Origin: Helicobacter turcicus
GTDB taxonomy: Bacteria > Campylobacterota > Campylobacteria > Campylobacterales > Helicobacteraceae
Assembly: GCF_019711685.1 (NCBI RefSeq)
Contig: NZ_JAIGYQ010000014.1
Coordinates: 1-32,035 of the forward strand
Reading direction: 5' to 3'
DNA length: 32,035 nucleotides
Shown here: positions 1-6,151 of the stretch, in pieces
Layout: the number at the start of each line of letters is the position of its first letter
How positions within the stretch are numbered: position 1 is the first letter of the stretch
Notes under the pieces: generated by a model
Seen by the model: only the letters and a program-made list of their open reading frames with translations
Told to the model about the DNA's origin: nothing
Databases searched by the model: none
Position numbers and translations under genes: made by a program

Positions 1-149
1 ATGCAATTGTTGCAATCTTGGATAAATTTGATTGCTTGGTTAATGACTTAAGCAAAGGAATCCCCGCAGAAATAAAAGCTAGAAGACAGCAATACGAATA
101 TTATAGAGAAAAGCTATTAAGCTTTAAAAGATTAGAGAAAGAGGAATAA
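1..149 (+). CDS. hsdS: Type I restriction specificity subunit HsdS, C-terminal end (partial)
   Basis: The reading frame is open from the left edge (first full codon at position 3) to a TAA at 147-149 and gives about 48 residues. They include [19 protein letters not shown], then [19 protein letters not shown]. This is the usual end of HsdS proteins: a coiled-coil conserved region ending in an RRxQYEYYRxxLL segment. HsdS supplies the two target-recognition domains that direct the HsdM methylase and HsdR nuclease to their site. The recognition domains lie outside the window, so the target cannot be read. It is the only gene assigned to the plus strand. Family assignment is firm from the motif, but whether the gene is intact upstream is unknown. 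Confidence 0.85.
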   Translation, partial: AIVAILDKFDCLVNDLSKGIPAEIKARRQQYEYYREKLLSFKRLEKEE

Positions 150-167
150 TACAATATTTTGCTAATG

Positions 168-365
168 CTCAATAGGACAAATTAGGGGCTTGTGATGACA
201 AAAGAATAAACTCAATAGGACAATAAGGCTCAATTTAGCAAAGCATTCCAAGTGTTTTTAGCTTGTCTCTAAGCCTTGCAAAGAATCTAAAAACATAGAA
301 TCTCTTAAAAGTTCTAAAGTAAGAGAGATTTCGGCTTTTGCTACGCAAAAACCTCAATAGGACAA
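168..365 (+). repeat. Three dispersed copies of CTCAATAGGACAA
   Basis: The 13-base sequence CTCAATAGGACAA occurs exactly at 168-180, 211-223 and 353-365. A shorter copy, AATAGGACAA, is at 635-644. Spacing is irregular (43, 142 and about 280 bases), so it is not a CRISPR array. The copies fall between hairpins, as if marking units. Confidence 0.75.
254..294. repeat. Inverted repeat, 8-bp stem
   Basis: GTTTTTAG at 254-261 is exactly complementary to CTAAAAAC at 287-294, with a 25-base loop. A second, bulged stem follows at about 298-330 (AATCTCTTA against TAAGAGAGATT). Confidence 0.5.
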
Positions 366-430
366 AAGAGCCTTGCCTCATGCAATCTGTGAGGATTCCA
401 CTAGCAAATATGACAAAAACAATCCCCCCT

Positions 431-525
431 CCGCACAATATGAGGACTTAGAAACTCCACATTCTCGCCTGCTTCGTGGTGCGGAAATCGGGGAAAAAGG
501 AGGCAGTAGTGCCCTCCGCCCGATT
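431..525. repeat. Two adjacent hairpins
   Basis: CCGCAC (431-436) pairs with GTGCGG (479-484). Directly after it, AATCGGG (486-492) pairs exactly with CCCGATT (519-525), and inside that stem GGAGG (499-503) pairs with CCTCC (513-517). No U-run follows, so neither looks like an intrinsic terminator. Confidence 0.5.
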
Positions 526-552
526 GAAGCTAGAAGCAGATTCAGCGAGGCA

Positions 553-598
553 CTCCCTTTATGCAAAAGAAAGGAAGCTTTTCTTTTGGTAAAGGGAG
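553..598. repeat. Long near-perfect hairpin, 18 bp of stem
   Basis: CTCCCTTTA (553-561) pairs exactly with TAAAGGGAG (590-598). Inside it, CAAAAGAAA (564-572) pairs exactly with TTTCTTTTG (580-588). The loop is GGAAGCT, and the only break is TG opposite G. It is the strongest inverted repeat noticed in the gene-free spacer. Confidence 0.7.
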
Positions 599-612
599 CG
601 GGGAGGGATTAG

Positions 613-637
613 ATTTTCTTTGTGAGAAAAAGAAAAT
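613..637. repeat. Hairpin, 9-bp stem
   Basis: ATTTTCTTT (613-621) pairs exactly with AAAGAAAAT (629-637) around a 7-base loop, 15 bases after the long hairpin. A partial copy of the AATAGGACAA repeat begins inside its 3' arm. Confidence 0.6.
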
Positions 638-677
638 AGGACAAAAGGGGGTGCGGATTCTGCCTATTGTGATTCTG

Positions 678-688
678 CCCCCCCCCCC
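678..688 (+). repeat. C11 homopolymer tract in the gene-free spacer
   Basis: Eleven C residues are followed by six A residues. The length matches the tracts that interrupt coding regions further along, but no recognisable gene crosses this one. It lies between the hairpin at 613-637 and another at 695-722, where GCTTGT pairs with ACAAGC. It could affect transcription or RNA folding, or be what remains of a phase-variable gene. Confidence 0.8.
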
Positions 689-694
689 AAAAAA

Positions 695-722
695 GCTTGT
701 CTTTAAAGCAAAATCTACAAGC
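695..722. repeat. Hairpin, 6-bp stem
   Basis: GCTTGT (695-700) pairs exactly with ACAAGC (717-722). The loop contains the palindrome CTTTAAAG. It is the last inverted repeat before the methylase gene. Confidence 0.4.
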
Positions 723-777
723 ACACTCACGCACAAGAAAAGCAAAAATTAAAGCACTAAAGCATAAAAATCTATTG

Positions 778-1791
778 CTATTTTCTTAAAATATGCAAAT
801 ACTCTATTGTGGAATCTTGCTTTTGGATTCTGCTAGAATCTGCCTTAAATCTTTGGTGTTTTTGGGTAGCAAAAGAGTATCTGCCATATTTTTCAAAAAT
901 GCCTTTAATCTCCTCTAAACTTAGCAATCCCTCATCATTATAGCTTAAGAAAATCCATTCAAAATTTGCATTTTTGATTAAGCCCTCTAGCGCATTTGCA
1001 ACTTTTGCCCTTTTGCACCAAGGCGATTTTACATATTCTCTCAATCCCGTCTTACCCTTTGGAATAAAGTCATCATACAAGGCAATTGTGTTTAAAAGAT
1101 GATAATTCGCGCCATATTCTCGCGCGTTATAAGGCGGGTCAAGATAGAGAATATCGCCCTTTATTTTCGTAATAAGCGCGTTTGCGTCTTCATTAAATAC
1201 CAAATGCCTAGATTTTGTGCTTTCAAACTCTGCAGGATTCAAAATAAGGGGCTTTAAGGCACTTTTTTTAACTTGCTTTAGAAATGCCCCATACACTGAA
1301 GCGGTGTTTGCAACCTTATCAGCAGATTCTAAAAGAGAGGCAAGGAGAAAATAATATTCTTTGTCGTTGATGAATTTTTCCTCTCTCCATTGGGTAATTT
1401 TAAAGCGCACAGCGTCAATTTTTTGCGCATTTTCATCGCTAAAATACTGCCTCACGCTACCAGAACCAAGCGCGTAATGCTTATAGATTTTGCCTTGAGT
1501 GGGTGGAGTTTGTTGTGCGCAATTTAGAATCCCTAACAATTCTTTTGCTCGGGGCAAAATCTGATGATTTTCAATATAATTTTTGCTTAAAACAAAGCTA
1601 TAATACTCCCTATCGTTGCTGATAATTTGCTTTACCTTGCTTTTAAAAAACCTTCCTACTGCCGCAGTTCCTGCAAATATATCGCAAAATATAGAATCTT
1701 TAAGAGGCTTTGCATGAGCAATTTGAAGTGTAGATTCTATGCTTGTTTGCAAAAAGCCCAAAAGCTTAAATTTAGAGCCAATGTAGTTCAT
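778..1791 (-). CDS. D12-class N6-adenine DNA methyltransferase
   Basis: Predicted 337-residue type II N6-adenine methyltransferase of the D12 (Dam-like) class, which transfers methyl from SAM to adenine in a short target. The N-terminal NYIGSKFKLL (2-11), the SAM-site segment DIFAGTAAVG (37-46) and the catalytic LDPPYN (217-222), followed by AREYGANYHLLN, appear in the order usual for the class. Length is normal and no break is seen. Its ATG overlaps the stop of the upstream small gene (TAATG), so the two are translationally coupled. From memory it resembles the CATG-specific NlaIII/HpyI methylases, which would fit the IceA1-like partner, but the specificity is an inference. It would act on the chromosome as the protective half of a restriction pair. 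Confidence 0.85.
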   Translation of the reverse strand: MNYIGSKFKLLGFLQTSIESTLQIAHAKPLKDSIFCDIFAGTAAVGRFFKSKVKQIISNDREYYSFVLSKNYIENHQILPRAKELLGILNCAQQTPPTQGKIYKHYALGSGSVRQYFSDENAQKIDAVRFKITQWREEKFINDKEYYFLLASLLESADKVANTASVYGAFLKQVKKSALKPLILNPAEFESTKSRHLVFNEDANALITKIKGDILYLDPPYNAREYGANYHLLNTIALYDDFIPKGKTGLREYVKSPWCKRAKVANALEGLIKNANFEWIFLSYNDEGLLSLEEIKGIFEKYGRYSFATQKHQRFKADSSRIQKQDSTIEYLHILRK

Positions 1792-2048
1792 TAGATCTTA
1801 GGCTTGAAGCCATTTAATCTGATTTTAATCATTTTGACACCTTGATATTCTTTTTCTATAATATATGTTGTATTGAGTTTTGTTTCTGTTGTCCCACCAT
1901 TTGAATTATCTCTAGCCCATGCGTATCCATTATTCGAGCCTAATGGTGCATAATCCCCTATAAACTCACTCACACTTACCCACCTTGAAATGCCCTTTGC
2001 ATTAGGTTTGGCAAGTTCTAAAAAGATTTCTGTTTTTGATTTTCTCAC
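1791..2048 (-). CDS. Short protein resembling the N-terminus of IceA1/NlaIII-type endonucleases, probably truncated
   Basis: The 85-residue product starts with GTG at 2046-2048. An AAGGG stands about 8 bases upstream, and a TATAAT box lies further up. The start (KTEIFLELAKPNAKGISRWV) and the end (IRLNGFKP) recall the first third of NlaIII/IceA1 restriction enzymes, as far as I can judge from memory. Those enzymes are roughly 230 residues long and carry the nuclease motif in the missing C-terminal part. The reading frame simply ends in TAA, overlapping the ATG of the D12 methylase. IceA1 likewise sits just upstream of its methylase in H. pylori. I therefore read it as a decayed or minimal restriction gene beside an orphaned methylase. 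It could instead be an unrelated small regulator. Confidence 0.45.
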   Translation of the reverse strand: MRKSKTEIFLELAKPNAKGISRWVSVSEFIGDYAPLGSNNGYAWARDNSNGGTTETKLNTTYIIEKEYQGVKMIKIRLNGFKPKI

Positions 2049-2074
2049 TTGTGTGCCCTTAAAGTCATTTAAAA

Positions 2075-2080
2075 ATTATA
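2075..2080 (-). promoter_or_regulatory. -10 box for the small gene/D12 methylase pair
   Basis: A perfect TATAAT on the minus strand lies about 27 bases before the GTG start, with TGC just in front of it. No clear -35 box is seen, which is common in this group. Transcription would start near 2068. Confidence 0.55.
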
Positions 2081-2143
2081 GCACGATACACTACAACCAT
2101 ATTTTCAAAAATCTTTGCAAAAATTGAAATGCATTTGCCTTAA

Positions 2144-2905
2144 CTACTTTATCTTTAAAAGCTTTTTCAAAAATTCTAAAAAATATTCCTTTGTATGTGT
2201 GCTTACTCTTTTGAAATATTTTTCAACCACTCTTTTGCCATCGTCAGAATCCGCTATTTCTATTACTCTGCCTGTTTTGTCATAAATCCACCTATCCCTA
2301 TCGGGTCGGTTACACACTTGGCATTGAGGGATAATATTGCCAATTTCTAGCGGTAGGCTTGGATTCATATGTCCCTCTTGTAATTTTGTCCTTTCATTTT
2401 TGCGGATATTGTGAGGTTTCTCCTCCACACTTCCGCAAGTCGCACATTTGTAATCATATTCTCTTTTTAGCTCTTCAAAATCTGCAGATTCTATACCGCT
2501 TCGCCTATTAGGCTTAAATGAGGGATAGGGTTTTTCTAGAGTGATGAGTTGATAATACCCTGCTCCTATTTTAGCCCCTATATCTCCTCTTGTTCCAGAA
2601 ACAATATTATAACCGCCTTGTTTGCTTAAATGTCTTGCTTGTTGCACATCGCTTACATTAGGATAAAACACCCTTATAAAATCTGTTAATTGCGTTTTTG
2701 AAACTGCTTTTGTATTGGGATAGTTTTGTGCCAAATATACAAGAACTAAAGCATCTTTGGTGTAATTTCCCTTTGAATCTTTTAATTTTACAGATTTTAC
2801 CCCGCAACTTTTAAGATATTTTTCATAATATTGTGTGATAAGGTTAAAAGTTTTTAGTATCTCCTCCTCACTTATTTTATGGCTTTGCATCTTGAAATCT
2901 TGCAT
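2144..2905 (-). CDS. HNH-type type II restriction endonuclease
   Basis: Predicted 253-residue nuclease. The C-terminal half has an HNH layout with two zinc knuckles: CATC (154-157), EGHMNP (177-182), NIIPQCQVCN (190-199), followed by RDRWIYD. The catalytic histidine is in the EGH segment and the asparagine in NIIPQC. The first 130 residues have no motif I recognise and are probably the DNA-recognition part (YLAQNYP, TQLTDFIRVFYP). The ATG overlaps the stop of the methylase upstream (TAATG), so methylase is made first and nuclease is coupled to it, the protective order expected of a type II pair. No break is visible. The target sequence cannot be inferred. Confidence 0.7.
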   Translation of the reverse strand: MQDFKMQSHKISEEEILKTFNLITQYYEKYLKSCGVKSVKLKDSKGNYTKDALVLVYLAQNYPNTKAVSKTQLTDFIRVFYPNVSDVQQARHLSKQGGYNIVSGTRGDIGAKIGAGYYQLITLEKPYPSFKPNRRSGIESADFEELKREYDYKCATCGSVEEKPHNIRKNERTKLQEGHMNPSLPLEIGNIIPQCQVCNRPDRDRWIYDKTGRVIEIADSDDGKRVVEKYFKRVSTHTKEYFLEFLKKLLKIK

Positions 2906-3837
2906 TACAAAACCTCTTTTTCTATACGTTTTTTAGCTATTTCAAAATATTTTTTCTCAATCTCATATCCTATAAATAAGCGATGATTATTTAATGCAGC
3001 AACGCCGTGAGAACCACTGCCCATAAAGGGGTCTAGCACGATTTGCCCCTCTTGTGTAAAAAGCTTGATAAGATGAGAGATAAGGCATACAGGTTTAGGT
3101 GTCAAATGCTCTATTTTTATATCGCTTTCATTCTTTCTTGTGTGTTTGCTGACCTCCATTACATTGCTAGGAAATTTGCCATCTAAACTTTCTTTTGTAT
3201 TGATAAGTCCTAATTTATGCTTTTGCCAATTTTGCACAAATGTCCCATCTTTTGGTTTTTGCGCCATCACCATGGGTTCAATCTGGGGCTTTAATTGAGG
3301 TGTTTTATATCCATCTAATTCTTTGATTAAAGATTCTTTTTGTGCTTGTGTTAAGTTTTTATCTTTTTTAATAAAGTGTGTTTGAGAAAATGCCTTTGCT
3401 TGTCCCTCATATTTCCACGCTAACATATCTCTTATTTCAAATCCTGCCAAATCTAGACTCATCGCCATTCTATGATAAAGTCTAGCTTGTGAAAATACAA
3501 TGCAAAATCCCCCTGCCCTTAAGATTCTATAAAATTCTTTTGCTAAAGGAGTCATAAAGTCCTGCAATCTTTCCCCCTGTGCCTTATCAAACTTCATACC
3601 CACAGGCAGTCCCCCAATCACACCACTTTTTGAAGCTTTAGTTTTTAGATTTGCGTCATTCCATTCATTCCCCATGCCATCAATAAAATAAGGCGGGTCA
3701 GTAATAATACAATCAATAGAATTATCTGGAAGTGTTTTAAGTCCCTTTGTGCAATCTTGGTTATAAATGTTATATTTTAATGTAGATTCTGCATTAGAAT
3801 CCTTTATATTGCGCATACTCTCTATTATTGTAGTCAT
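2905..3837 (-). CDS. Beta-class DNA methyltransferase of a type II restriction system
   Basis: Predicted 310-residue amino-methyltransferase (N6-adenine or N4-cytosine). The catalytic DPPYF is near the N-terminus (47-51) and the SAM-binding DPFMGSGSHG is near the C-terminus, which is the circularly permuted order of the beta group. The recognition domain lies between them. It has the strongest ribosome site seen here (AAGGAGGAT at 3841-3849) and is followed directly by the HNH nuclease gene. The pair forms a compact restriction-modification unit between yihY and the D12 methylase. The base modified and the recognition site cannot be decided from motifs alone. Confidence 0.85.
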   Translation of the reverse strand: MTTIIESMRNIKDSNAESTLKYNIYNQDCTKGLKTLPDNSIDCIITDPPYFIDGMGNEWNDANLKTKASKSGVIGGLPVGMKFDKAQGERLQDFMTPLAKEFYRILRAGGFCIVFSQARLYHRMAMSLDLAGFEIRDMLAWKYEGQAKAFSQTHFIKKDKNLTQAQKESLIKELDGYKTPQLKPQIEPMVMAQKPKDGTFVQNWQKHKLGLINTKESLDGKFPSNVMEVSKHTRKNESDIKIEHLTPKPVCLISHLIKLFTQEGQIVLDPFMGSGSHGVAALNNHRLFIGYEIEKKYFEIAKKRIEKEVL

Positions 3838-3840
3838 AAA

Positions 3841-3849
3841 ATCCTCCTT
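3841..3849 (-). promoter_or_regulatory. Strong Shine-Dalgarno site of the beta-class methylase
   Basis: AAGGAGGAT on the minus strand is a near-complete match to the anti-SD sequence, three bases before the ATG. It fixes the start codon. The rest of the 124-base gap to yihY shows no clear terminator or promoter. Confidence 0.7.
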
Positions 3850-3961
3850 AAAATAACCTCTAGCAAATATTCAAAAGACTTTAATAATGGTTGTGTTGGA
3901 TATGCAGATTCTTACGCCTTTGGTTATGAGGCTAAACCACCTCTCTGAAAACTTTAAACCC

Positions 3962-4870
3962 TCATAATTCTTCTAACTCTTTAATAAACATCTCATCAAT
4001 TCCACGACTCAAACTCATTCCAAAGAGCAAAATTGCCCAAGAGAGATACACCCAAATAAACAAAAACAATACGATACTAAAAGAACCATAAAGTGTTAAA
4101 TATGCCTTATTATAAAAAACATAATACACAAATCCCCATTTACAAAATGACCATAAAAGTGCTGTAATTAATGAGCTTAATAATGTATTTTTGGTGCTAA
4201 TTTTTGTATTTGCCGAGATTTTAAAAAGCATAAAAAACACAATCCAAATTAAAAAATATGGAATCAATCTAAACATCCATGCTAAGTATGTGCTATAACC
4301 GAGATCATCTAAATACGCATACGCCTTTGCGCTAAGAAAAATTGAAAATAAAACTCCCAGCGGAAAAAGTGTCATACAAGTCCAATAAACTGATAAGGAA
4401 TCCCAAAATCCACGCCCTTTGGAATGAAAAATTTTCATAGTGATGTTTTGATAATTTCTAAAAAACAAAATAGAAGTAATAAACGCATACAAAAATCCCA
4501 TTCCACCAAGTTTTGTAGAGTTTTTTAAAAATCCATCTAAATACTGCAAAAACACATCAGAGTGTGTGGGGATAAAATTTGCAATAATGAGGCTTTTGAA
4601 GCTCTCAATATATTCCTTAAAATCAGGCAGTGTTGCTACAAGCGAAAACACCACAAGCAACATTGGCAAAAGTGCAAAAATGGTATAAAAGCTAAGACTA
4701 GAAGCAAAATAAAGCAAATCGCCCTTTAAAAATACATATAAATGCCGAACAAGCACCCAAAGCTTGTTAAAAACTTCTTCAAATAGCTTTAGAGTCCATA
4801 AACTTTGGAATCGCAAAATTAAGGAATTCTTGCCCTTTGTGTCTTCTAGCTTTTTAGGAATTTGTAGCAT
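3962..4870 (-). CDS. yihY: YihY/BrkB-family inner-membrane protein
   Basis: About 302 residues from the ATG at 4868-4870; a GTG two codons earlier is also possible, and neither has a good ribosome site. The protein has about six hydrophobic segments and the family signature near the first of them (GDLLYFASSLSFYTIFALLP). The last segment is FSIVLFLFIWVYLSWAILLF. The family was once called ribonuclease BN and is now regarded as membrane proteins of uncertain function, possibly transporters. Length is normal. It is the last gene of the topA-PNPOx-bioB-yihY run, 30 bases after bioB. Confidence 0.8.
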   Translation of the reverse strand: MLQIPKKLEDTKGKNSLILRFQSLWTLKLFEEVFNKLWVLVRHLYVFLKGDLLYFASSLSFYTIFALLPMLLVVFSLVATLPDFKEYIESFKSLIIANFIPTHSDVFLQYLDGFLKNSTKLGGMGFLYAFITSILFFRNYQNITMKIFHSKGRGFWDSLSVYWTCMTLFPLGVLFSIFLSAKAYAYLDDLGYSTYLAWMFRLIPYFLIWIVFFMLFKISANTKISTKNTLLSSLITALLWSFCKWGFVYYVFYNKAYLTLYGSFSIVLFLFIWVYLSWAILLFGMSLSRGIDEMFIKELEEL

Positions 4871-4900
4871 TAACACTCACTATTACATTGTTAAATTTGC

Positions 4901-5740
4901 CTATTCGCAACTCGTTGCGATTCCATAGCCATAGCTCTTAATGCGTTCTATTTCCTCTTTTGGCGTATTTCCTTTAGTCGTAAGATAATCGCCTAGCACG
5001 ACAGCATTGATTCCGCATTCAAAGAGTGCTTTTTGATTTTCTCCAAAAACACACTCCCTACCCCCAGCAATCATTAATCTTGCATTTGGTAAATACTCTC
5101 TTGCTAATTTCACACATTCTAGTGCCTCTTCTTTGCTTAAAATCTCCTGTGTTAGAGGAAGTGCAGGATTTGGGATAAAAAAGTTAATCGGTGCAGTATG
5201 TGGGTTTAACATTTGTAATGCATAGAGTAAATCCATTCTGTCTTGCCAACTCTCGCCCATTCCAAAGATTCCACCACTGCATAGCCCAAGTCCAGCTTTT
5301 AGCACATTTTCACAGGTTTCATAACGTTCTTCAAAAGCATGTGTAGAGCAAATTTTTGGAAAAAAATTGCGACTTGCTTCAAGATTGTGGTTATAACTTG
5401 CAATTCCTGCATTTTTTAGCTCCACTAGTGCCTCTACACTTGCAATTCCACTGCAACCGATTAAATGCAAATGTAATTTAGAATCCAAAATCGCCCTTGC
5501 AGCTTGCACAATATACTCTGTGCGCTTGCTATCTAGTTCTCTCCCACTTGTTACAAGACAAAATCCCAATGCTCCATTCTCACTTGCTTTTTTTGCCTCT
5601 TCTAAGATTTGCGGAATGGGTTTATATTTGTAACGTTCAATATCGGCATTATATTTTGCACTTTGTGTGCAATATCCGCAATCCTCTGCACAACTTCCGC
5701 TTGAAACATTGCAAATTGTGCATAAAAAAATCTCCTGCAT
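4901..5740 (-). CDS. bioB: Biotin synthase BioB
   Basis: The 279-residue product is a radical SAM enzyme that inserts sulfur into dethiobiotin in the last step of biotin synthesis. The radical SAM cluster motif CAEDCGYC (C17, C21, C24) is followed by TQS, and the BioB motif YNHNLE is at 116-121. The later segments GIFGMGES and RLMIAGGRE are also typical. Length is close to other Campylobacterota BioB proteins. The ATG lies one base after the stop of the PNPOx-like gene and behind AAGGGG, so translation is probably coupled to it. The gene seems intact. Confidence 0.95.
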   Translation of the reverse strand: MQEIFLCTICNVSSGSCAEDCGYCTQSAKYNADIERYKYKPIPQILEEAKKASENGALGFCLVTSGRELDSKRTEYIVQAARAILDSKLHLHLIGCSGIASVEALVELKNAGIASYNHNLEASRNFFPKICSTHAFEERYETCENVLKAGLGLCSGGIFGMGESWQDRMDLLYALQMLNPHTAPINFFIPNPALPLTQEILSKEEALECVKLAREYLPNARLMIAGGRECVFGENQKALFECGINAVVLGDYLTTKGNTPKEEIERIKSYGYGIATSCE

Positions 5741-5741
5741 T

Positions 5742-6142
5742 CTATCCCCTTATAACTTCATCACGTCCGCTAAAACTTTGTATCTTAATACTAGGATTTT
5801 TAAAATAAAACACGGCAAAATCAGGATTATCAGGGCTTTTATAAATCTCCCTTACCACAGGATACTTTTCAAACATTTTTCGTTTAACTTCCATATCTTC
5901 ATCAAACACCGCTTCTGCACGGATTCTAATCCACATATCTTTACCATCAAATGCACTAAGCTCAATCCCAGCAAAATTTTGCATATGCTTATACATTCCC
6001 TTTTTTTAGAAGTGCAAGCATACAGCTTTCCTTCATAATACAGGGGAGACTGCATAGGACGCAAACGCGGATTGCCGCAAGTGCCTTTTGTCGCTAAAAA
6101 TCCTACATTCTTATCCAAAAAATCCAAAATCTCTTGTGTCAT
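5742..6142 (-). pseudogene. PNPOx-like flavin-fold protein, interrupted by a one-base frameshift in an A7 run
   Basis: Two overlapping frames carry the two halves of one protein. The first (from the ATG at 6142) has GFLATKGTCGNPRLRPM and LYACTSKK, a typical pyridoxamine-phosphate-oxidase-like N-terminus. The second (from about 6000) has MQNFAGIELSAFDGKDMWIR and runs to 5742. With eight A residues instead of seven (T7 at 6001-6007 on the plus strand), the halves join as CTSKKKGMYKHMQNFAG and give 133 residues, normal for the family. As printed, the first frame goes on as unrelated sequence. Causes could be a true mutation, slippage that restores some product, or a sequencing error. It starts 9 bases after topA and ends one base before bioB. 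Confidence 0.75.
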
Positions 6143-6151
6143 TTTTATCCT

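Larger units (their letters stand above)
150..777. other. Gene-free, hairpin-rich spacer between hsdS and the D12 methylase
   Basis: Several frames stay open for 60-80 codons here, but none gives a recognisable protein, a convincing ribosome site or a conserved motif. What can be seen is structure: at least five inverted repeats (254-294, 431-525, 553-598, 613-637, 695-722), three exact copies of a 13-base motif, a fourth partial copy, and an 11-C tract. The middle (about 430-600) is visibly richer in G and C than the flanking genes. No tRNA, rRNA or transposase was recognised. It could be a structured RNA, a decayed gene or a mobile-element remnant. Confidence 0.6.

Noticed and set aside
168-365. 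CRISPR array from the repeated 13-mer
   Set aside because: Repeats are too short, spacing is irregular (43 and 142 bases), and no cas genes are present.
486-598. Intrinsic terminators after hsdS
   Set aside because: The stems are strong, but none is followed by a T-run on either strand at the expected distance.
373-752. Overlapping open frames of 60-80 codons in the gene-free spacer
   Set aside because: Frames are open on both strands at once, have no family motifs, and the hairpins and C tract run through them; chance is the simpler reading.
3895-3945. A tRNA-like stretch with a CAT triplet on the minus strand between yihY and the methylase
   Set aside because: There is no T-arm GGTTCGA, no 7-bp acceptor stem and no proper 5-bp anticodon stem; only a 4-bp GGTT/AACC pairing is present.
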